Assembly (NCBI RefSeq): GCF_964065165.1
Contig: NZ_OZ061549.1
Span: forward strand, 1,116,001 to 1,180,000
Length of the DNA: 64,000 bases
Reading direction: 5' to 3'
DNA from: Levilactobacillus yonginensis
GTDB taxonomy: Bacteria; Bacillota; Bacilli; Lactobacillales; Lactobacillaceae
In this document: one piece after another, positions 58,791 through 64,000 of the stretch
Position numbering within the stretch: position 1 is the first letter of the stretch
Layout of the letters: every line of letters starts with the position of its first letter
Translations under genes and position numbers: made by a program
The notes under the pieces: generated by a model
Seen by the model: the letters and a program-made list of their open reading frames with translations, nothing else
What the model was told of the DNA's origin: nothing
Databases searched by the model: none

Positions 58791-59639
58791 TTAAAAGAGA
58801 TCCAGTTGTTGCGGCGCCAAATTTTGCCAATGCAGCCCCAAGATTTCCTGAAGCCGCTGGGCATTGGGCGCAGCGTCCCGACCGGAGTTGTTGTTAAAGA
58901 TCACGCAAACAGCCCGCGCCGATGCCGCTAACCGTTTGGTCAGGGCCGCCAGCTCTTGGAGCTCCGCTTCCTGGTAACGGTAAAGCGTCCGCGTCTTGCG
59001 CCAGTTCTGGCCTTGATTGAACCAGCCCTCAGCGTTACGACCATGGAGACGCACCACCGCTAAGTCTGGTGTGGTCACGGTTTCCACCAGCGGAATTCCG
59101 TTATTCAAGTTGTGCGGTTCGTCTGTGATCACGTTGGTAAGTCGTAGCGACTGCAGATATTGCATGACGTCAGCCGTCATCTCTGGGGTCTCAAACCAAC
59201 TGGGGCTACGGAACTCAACGGCCACTGGTAAGTCCCCCATCAGCACTCGAACGTCACGCAAATACTGAATGTTAGCCGTCGTACGGTTAAAGTACGGCGG
59301 AAACTGAAAGAGCACCGTTTGCAGCTGCTGGGCTCGAACTAATGGGCGAATTGCCTGACGGAACTCGTCAAACGCCATGTTCCGCGCAATTTCATCCACC
59401 GGTTCCTTACGGTCATCATGGTGTGTCATGACCTGATTGGCTTTCAAAATGTACTGAAACCCATCGGGAACGGCCGCTTGCCACTTGGCAACAGTACTCT
59501 CCCGGGGAATTCCGTAAAAGGGCGTATCGAGCTCCACCATCGGAAAATTACTGGCATATTCAGATAACGTTACCGGACGGTTTTCCCCACCAATTAGTGC
59601 CGGATGTTCCGTCCACGTCGTCAACCCAATCGTTATCAC
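58791..59639 (-). CDS. DUF72 family protein (YecE/YunF-like)
   Basis: 282 residues, a TIM-barrel family of unknown activity. Signatures are IGLTTWTEHP at the start, ELDTPFYGIP, FQFPPYFNRT, AVEFRSPSW and VVRLHGRN. GTG start with AGAAGGTG 5 nt upstream. It appears to be the last gene of a run beginning with the sirtuin and the small membrane protein. Confidence 0.92.
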   Translation of the reverse strand: MITIGLTTWTEHPALIGGENRPVTLSEYASNFPMVELDTPFYGIPRESTVAKWQAAVPDGFQYILKANQVMTHHDDRKEPVDEIARNMAFDEFRQAIRPLVRAQQLQTVLFQFPPYFNRTTANIQYLRDVRVLMGDLPVAVEFRSPSWFETPEMTADVMQYLQSLRLTNVITDEPHNLNNGIPLVETVTTPDLAVVRLHGRNAEGWFNQGQNWRKTRTLYRYQEAELQELAALTKRLAASARAVCVIFNNNSGRDAAPNAQRLQEILGLHWQNLAPQQLDLF

Positions 59640-59651
59640 GTTGTCACCTTC

Positions 59652-59978
59652 TTATTTGAAACGTTCAAATTGCTTGATCAATTCAGCCTCTGGGGTCGTT
59701 AACCGACCGCTAAGCTGACTGATCAAACGCTTACCAGCCAGTCGATCATTATAGCGAATCCCCGTCACACAGAGATCAATTAGGGCAAACATGACGGTCA
59801 CCATCACCGCCTGCCGCCGAGCAAAGCTCGCATTGAACAGGGTCACTAACTGACTACTGAAAGCTAACTGCAGAATCCCGTAAATCACGAGTGTATCTGG
59901 AATTAGCTGAATCACGTTTAACCACTGCAAACGTCGCACCAGATGCCGCAGTTGATTGATTACTTCTTCATGGTTCAT
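59652..59978 (-). CDS. Small membrane protein, unknown
   Basis: 108 residues with two hydrophobic spans (about 19-42 and 56-74), an amphipathic N-terminus and a Lys/Arg-rich cytoplasmic tail with a final helix. The start MNHEEVINQL has GAGG 8 nt upstream; the upstream extension overlaps the sirtuin. It lies 10 nt after the sirtuin stop and 12 nt before the DUF72 gene, so all three are co-transcribed. No family recognised. Confidence 0.75.
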   Translation of the reverse strand: MNHEEVINQLRHLVRRLQWLNVIQLIPDTLVIYGILQLAFSSQLVTLFNASFARRQAVMVTVMFALIDLCVTGIRYNDRLAGKRLISQLSGRLTTPEAELIKQFERFK

Positions 59979-59988
59979 CGGCAGGACC

Positions 59989-60687
59989 TCACACTCGTAA
60001 GTTGTTGAAAAATTCAGTGGCATCAGCTTGGACCATTTGGTAATCGAATCCTAAATCTAGTTTTTCCTGGTTGACCACGACGACCCGTGCACCATCACTG
60101 CGATAATCCAGCAATCCAGCAAATGGGTAGACCCGCATGGAGGTCCCAACAATCACGACCAGGTCGGCTTGCCCCATAGCGGCCACGGCCCGCTGAACGT
60201 TCAGCGTGTTCAACCCCTCATCGTAGAGTACCACGTCTGGCCGGAGCCAGCCGCCATCGTCCTGATGGTACGGCGATTTCAGGTAGTCCTGCCAGTCGAC
60301 CGTGGCACCACAAATCTGGCAGTAGACCTTGTACAAGTTGCCGTGGAACTCAACCAAATGCTTCGTTTTTGCCACATTGTACAGGTTATCAATATTTTGC
60401 GTAATCACGGTGGCCCGATCCTGCTGGGTCAATGCCGCTTGCTTCTGGTGAATGACGTTGGGTTTGGCATCCGGATAATACAGGTTTTGCTTCACATAGT
60501 CGTAAAAGACCTGTGGTTCCTGAACTAAACAGGTGTGACTCAAATAATACTCGGCGTTACGGTGTCCGGTGTACAAGCCATTTTTCGACCTGTAATCTGG
60601 GATACCAGACGGCGTCGACACGCCCGCACCCGTCAAGAATACGATGTGCTTTGCGTCATCAAAGGTTGCTTGTAAGCGCGCTTCCAT
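59989..60687 (-). CDS. Sirtuin-family NAD-dependent deacylase with half a zinc site
   Basis: 232 residues. NAD-binding motifs are complete: GAGVSTPSGIPDYR, TQNIDNL, the catalytic His in VEFHGN and VGTSMRVYP. The zinc module has the first pair, CQICG, but the second Cys pair is absent: where it belongs the sequence reads SPYHQDDGGWLRPDVVLYDE. Other residues (His, Asp) might replace it or zinc may be missing. Start at the ATG with AAGG 9 nt upstream. Substrate unknown. Confidence 0.92.
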   Translation of the reverse strand: MEARLQATFDDAKHIVFLTGAGVSTPSGIPDYRSKNGLYTGHRNAEYYLSHTCLVQEPQVFYDYVKQNLYYPDAKPNVIHQKQAALTQQDRATVITQNIDNLYNVAKTKHLVEFHGNLYKVYCQICGATVDWQDYLKSPYHQDDGGWLRPDVVLYDEGLNTLNVQRAVAAMGQADLVVIVGTSMRVYPFAGLLDYRSDGARVVVVNQEKLDLGFDYQMVQADATEFFNNLRV

Positions 60688-60712
60688 CCCCATCATCCTT
60701 TCTTAAAAAGCC

Positions 60713-61678
60713 TTAGCGTAAAATATAAGGCATCTTTAATTCCTTGAAAAGTTCTTCAACCGTCATGCTGTAAATCTTCGTAAAATATTCTGGTGTATCG
60801 TTCTTGGGCGCTGGAGCGGGCAGCACAAACGCATTTTGATTGTCTGCGCGGTTAAACCCGACGTAGCCCCGCCGTTGTGTCGTCTTCTCGTGCATATCGG
60901 AATGATATAATTCAAAAATTTGCTTAACGGTCAAGCTAAGTTGCCGCTTGGACAAGACGCTCGTCAGTGTTGTAAATTCCGTGTTGTGCAGCGCTGGTAA
61001 ATGCCAAGCTTCCAATTGTTCATCGAAGGCCTTGAATAGTTTGACCACGTTCCGCCGTAACGTAAATGGCGAATCGATTGGCTTAGCGGTAATGATTGCG
61101 TACAGTTTTTGGGCTGCTTCAAAACTAATTGGATAGTCCCGCTTGAACTGCGCCATCAACTGATCATCATCCGTACCGAAGAAGACCAAGGCATCTAACA
61201 ACGTCAAGGTCCGCAACGTCATTTCATCGTCCACAGGGGTTGGCTCTGGTTTAATCGTGGCTGTGACCCCGTTTAAGTATAGGTCCTTAATATGGTCATC
61301 AATCAAGTGATGCTTCTTTTGTTCACTGACCACCACAATGTGACTGACAATATCGTAGAGTTCAGTTCCCATGATCATCAGCTGCTCATCCAGCTGGTCC
61401 TGACCAGTCGTCAATGAGAAAAAGACCTGTGGGAAACCAGATAAGATCATTAAAAGATGCAGTAATTCATGGGAAGCCGTATAGTTTGGTGCCGTCAGGT
61501 CAGCCACCTGAATGGCAATGTCCTTACCCATTTGCATCTGTTGGGCTTGATCATGTCGGACGAAACCGGCTTGCAGTTCACCAATAAATTGGACTTCAAC
61601 CTTCCCTGGGTACAGGGCGTTGACCTGGTCCAATAAGCCTTGAACCTCATCGTTCAGTTGAATATCTTGTGCTTTCAT
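60713..61678 (-). CDS. HELLH-motif protein (IpaB/EvcA-type annotation)
   Basis: 321 residues, cytoplasmic. ASHELLHLLMI near residue 72-80 is an HExxH zinc-protease motif; a third ligand may be Glu in EQLMIMGTELYD. The rest is helical. Lactobacillus homologues are often labelled IpaB/EvcA family, a name that says little. Whether it is a protease is unproven. The start at the ATG has AGGTGG 10 nt upstream. It lies 14 nt after mvaA, so it is probably co-transcribed. Confidence 0.65.
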   Translation of the reverse strand: MKAQDIQLNDEVQGLLDQVNALYPGKVEVQFIGELQAGFVRHDQAQQMQMGKDIAIQVADLTAPNYTASHELLHLLMILSGFPQVFFSLTTGQDQLDEQLMIMGTELYDIVSHIVVVSEQKKHHLIDDHIKDLYLNGVTATIKPEPTPVDDEMTLRTLTLLDALVFFGTDDDQLMAQFKRDYPISFEAAQKLYAIITAKPIDSPFTLRRNVVKLFKAFDEQLEAWHLPALHNTEFTTLTSVLSKRQLSLTVKQIFELYHSDMHEKTTQRRGYVGFNRADNQNAFVLPAPAPKNDTPEYFTKIYSMTVEELFKELKMPYILR

Positions 61679-61692
61679 GCGTTTCAATCCAC

Positions 61693-62955
61693 CTATTTCT
61701 TTAAATTTGCCCGGCGCACGGCCGCCAATGCTGCTTGGGCTTGAGCCGCGGTCGGTTGTTTAATTGCTTGTAATTGTGCCACAACTGCTGGCAATTCGGC
61801 TGATGTGGTCCCAACGGACAGAGCCAATGACTTTCGTTGCAAAGCCATGTGCCCTCGTTGAATGCCATCGGTTACGAGCGCTCGTAAAGCCGCCACATTT
61901 TGAGCCAGTCCAACCGCCGCCGTCACTCCCATCAACTGCCGTGCACTCGTCAAGTGAGCGACTTGCTGGTTGATGGCTACGAGGGGAAATACCTTAGTAG
62001 CGCCCCCAACAAATCCTAACGCCAACGGAACCGTTAACTCGCCGTGGAGCTCACCATCCGTGAGCCACCAGCGACTGAGTCCACGATACTGACCTGAGCG
62101 ACTGGCATAAGCGTGAACACCACTTTCGACGGCTCGCCAATCATTGCCCATTGCTAAGACGACCGCGTCGATGCCGTTCATGATTCCCTTATTATGGGTC
62201 ACTGCCCGGTACGGATCAACTTGCGCGTACTCACTCGCCGCCACCAGACGTTGTGCCACCACGGCACCAGACATGGTTTTCGTCCGCAATTGAGCAACGG
62301 GCACCACACAAGAGGCAGTTGCTAAACTGTGTGTGGCATAATTACTTAGAATACTCATTAAAATATCTACGTCGCAGCTGGCTTTAATATCCGCCGCAAC
62401 GGCTTCAGTCAACGTATTGACCAAGTTAGCCCCCATAGCTTCACCAACGTCAATGAACAGGTCTAATGAGACCCAATCTGGTGGTAAGCAACGAACCCGA
62501 ATCGAACGGGCCCCACCGCCATGTGTCAATAATGATGGGTGAGCAGCGTCAGCCACCTTTAAAAGACGAGGTGTCCTATGCTTCAACCAGGCTGCCAGCT
62601 CTTCCTGATCTGCCACGTGACTGAAGACAATCTGCCCCATCACTTCACGTTGGCCGACCTGCGTCGTGATACCAACATCGCTGGTTAATAACCGGCCACC
62701 ATTGCTCGCCGCAGCAATCACAGAGGGTTCCTCCGTCACCATCGGTACGGCAATCGTTTGCCTATCGACGCGTAGATTAACTGCAACCCCCTCCGGTAAA
62801 CCATAGGTTGTCAGGTAATTCTCTATGAGATCTTCATCGGTTGCCTGCCGGTGAGTGGCCAACGTTCCTAACTGAGCCACCGCTAAGTGACTCTGGGCAG
62901 CCAGCTGATCTCGCCGAACTCCATAAGGTAACTTGTAGAATGGACGATTGTCCAT
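61693..62955 (-). CDS. mvaA: HMG-CoA reductase, class II
   Basis: Reduces HMG-CoA to mevalonate for isoprenoids. 420 residues. Bacterial class II marks are ENYLTTYGLPEGVAVNL near the start, EAMGANLVNTLTEAV in the middle, the HNKGIMNGIDAVVLAMGNDWRAVE block and ALGFVGGATK. AGGAGGTG lies 6 nt before the ATG. Shows the organism uses the mevalonate route. Downstream of ppx/gppA by 13 nt. Confidence 0.95.
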   Translation of the reverse strand: MDNRPFYKLPYGVRRDQLAAQSHLAVAQLGTLATHRQATDEDLIENYLTTYGLPEGVAVNLRVDRQTIAVPMVTEEPSVIAAASNGGRLLTSDVGITTQVGQREVMGQIVFSHVADQEELAAWLKHRTPRLLKVADAAHPSLLTHGGGARSIRVRCLPPDWVSLDLFIDVGEAMGANLVNTLTEAVAADIKASCDVDILMSILSNYATHSLATASCVVPVAQLRTKTMSGAVVAQRLVAASEYAQVDPYRAVTHNKGIMNGIDAVVLAMGNDWRAVESGVHAYASRSGQYRGLSRWWLTDGELHGELTVPLALGFVGGATKVFPLVAINQQVAHLTSARQLMGVTAAVGLAQNVAALRALVTDGIQRGHMALQRKSLALSVGTTSAELPAVVAQLQAIKQPTAAQAQAALAAVRRANLKK

Positions 62956-62967
62956 CGCAAACACCTC

Positions 62968-63888
62968 CTAGTGTTGACTCACGTACTCAGAAATAATGCC
63001 CTCGCGCACACCACTTTCAGAGAAAATGACTCGGTCAGAGTCCAGCATCTGCAGTAATGTAACCAATGGCAGCATCCCACCGACAATAATGTCGGCTCGC
63101 TCTGCTTCCAAACCGGAAATACGTTTTCGTTCCATCAACGGCACACGGAGTAACCGCTCAAACGTCTGCATCACTTGCCCCGTAGTCAATCGGTAACCGT
63201 GGATATTTTCCACGTGCAGAATCTTTTGTTGCTGGCGATTCATTCGAGCCAGAGTTCGGTTAGCACCGCCTAGCAAGACGAGTGGCAATTGCTTGGCATC
63301 GTTTAACCACCAAATATCGCGGAGTCGTTCACGCAAAAAGACTTGTGCGGAAAAGAGATCGACGGCCGTCACCAAATCGTCCAGGTGGAACTGTTCCGAC
63401 AGGTTGACTGCACCAAAAGGAACACTGATCAGACTGGCATCTTTGCCATCCCGCACATGGACCAGCTCGCAACTGGCACCACCAGTGTCGAGCAACAAGC
63501 AATCCTTGACTTTCAGCCGGTTTACAGCGCCCAGATAATCATAATAGGCTTCCTGGTCACCAGACAATACTTCGATCTGGATTCCGGTAGCGGCAGCGAC
63601 CCGGGTCAAAAATTCATCCCGGTTGCGTGCCTGACGAACAGCCGCCGTCGCAATCCCCCGGACGATGAGGTTGGGGAGGTGTTCATAATAGGGCCTGAAA
63701 GATTTTAAGGCCGCAACGGTCCGATCCATCGCCTTAGGCTGCAGGATTTTCTCGGGACCCATTCCCTCGGACAGACGACTGTCGACCTTTACCCGATTGA
63801 CCTCACGGTAGGAACCGTCGTCATGCAGTTCATTAACGGCCATCCGGACTGAATTAGAGCCCAAATCAACAATGGCTAGGTTTTGCAT
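62968..63888 (-). CDS. Ppx/GppA-family phosphatase
   Basis: 306 residues, ASKHA fold. VDLGSNSVRMAV is the phosphate-1 motif, VRGIATAAVRQARN the second and LLLDTGGASCELV the third. The single-domain length, without the C-terminal helical domain of E. coli Ppx, fits Gram-positive exopolyphosphatases. It may degrade polyphosphate or pppGpp; sequence does not decide. GGGGGAT lies before the ATG. Confidence 0.92.
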   Translation of the reverse strand: MQNLAIVDLGSNSVRMAVNELHDDGSYREVNRVKVDSRLSEGMGPEKILQPKAMDRTVAALKSFRPYYEHLPNLIVRGIATAAVRQARNRDEFLTRVAAATGIQIEVLSGDQEAYYDYLGAVNRLKVKDCLLLDTGGASCELVHVRDGKDASLISVPFGAVNLSEQFHLDDLVTAVDLFSAQVFLRERLRDIWWLNDAKQLPLVLLGGANRTLARMNRQQQKILHVENIHGYRLTTGQVMQTFERLLRVPLMERKRISGLEAERADIIVGGMLPLVTLLQMLDSDRVIFSESGVREGIISEYVSQH

Positions 63889-63908
63889 TGTTCATCCCCC
63901 GTTTCGCT

Positions 63909-64000
63909 TTAGCCGAAGTAATCGATACCAATGGCGTGACGGACTTCGCGAAGCGTTTGAGCAGCCACTTGGTTGGCCTTCTCACTCCCCTGCTTGAGGA
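63909..64000 (-). CDS. trpS: Tryptophanyl-tRNA synthetase, 3' end only
   Basis: The last 29 or so codons of a gene entering from beyond the window: LKQGSEKANQVAAQTLREVR then HAIGIDYFG. The G-x-EKA-x-x-VA-x-x-TL-x-x-VR pattern is the C-terminus of bacterial TrpRS. The stop lies 21 nt before the ppx/gppA start. The call rests on a short piece. Confidence 0.8.
   Translation of the reverse strand, partial: LKQGSEKANQVAAQTLREVRHAIGIDYFG

Overview
The window looks like a chromosomal segment of a lactic acid bacterium of the family Lactobacillaceae, perhaps Levilactobacillus or a close relative; the genus is a guess. The reasons are the gene content and order: alr/acpS/cshA/murF, murA beside a cysteine-free rpmE2, rpoE/pyrG, prs/glmU/purR, and ispE/veg/ksgA/rnmV/tatD/metG. 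WxL surface proteins, an HMG-CoA reductase and an acetolactate synthase/decarboxylase pair also fit. Most genes lie on the minus strand. Base composition is moderate, with one clearly AT-rich gene near 10.0-10.8 kb.

Layout. 0-9.2 kb: a small basic protein, alr, acpS, a putative eRF1-like protein, the DEAD-box helicase cshA, murF, an unknown conserved protein, htpX and lemA. 9.2-11.1 kb: a low-molecular-weight tyrosine phosphatase and an AT-rich HAD phosphatase flanked by short direct repeats. 11.1-20.9 kb: a surface locus with two large L-type-lectin/WxL proteins, a DUF916-type WxL partner protein, two WxL proteins, a small LPXTG protein and a sortase. 21-26.5 kb: a small secreted protein, rpmE2, murA with Asp in place of the fosfomycin-target Cys, and a TetR regulator divergent from a MacB-like ABC exporter. 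26.5-31.9 kb: a lipoprotein, the alsS-budA acetoin operon with an IS5-family element inserted just upstream, and a MarR regulator with palindromic operators. 31.9-32.1 kb: a large imperfect palindrome folding into three hairpins. 32.3-35.3 kb: pyrG with a GGGC-type attenuator, rpoE and a DUF1934 protein. 35.5-39.3 kb: lipL-like gene, HD phosphohydrolase, Cof-type HAD and a MerR regulator.

39.6-42.7 kb is a nested insertion. A secreted-protein gene is split by an IS256-family element with a perfect 8-bp target duplication. The transposase of that element is itself split by an IS5-family element with a TAA duplication. Removing both restores both reading frames. 43.3-64 kb is mainly housekeeping: a membrane protein, prs, glmU, purR, a zinc ABC importer with a Zur-like box, an alpha/beta hydrolase, a UDG-superfamily protein, ispE, veg, ksgA, rnmV, tatD, metG, a DUF72 protein, a membrane protein, a sirtuin, an HELLH-motif protein, mvaA, ppx/gppA and the 3' end of trpS.

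Together the window covers cell-wall precursor synthesis (alr, murF, murA, glmU), nucleotide supply and its control (prs, purR, pyrG), ribosome and RNA maintenance (cshA, ksgA, rnmV, metG, rpmE2) and a sortase/WxL surface system. The features most worth following are the structured palindromic element at 31.9 kb with a diverged relative at 35.4 kb, the nested transposons, the MurA Cys-to-Asp change, the pyrG attenuator, and ispE sharing the window with mvaA.
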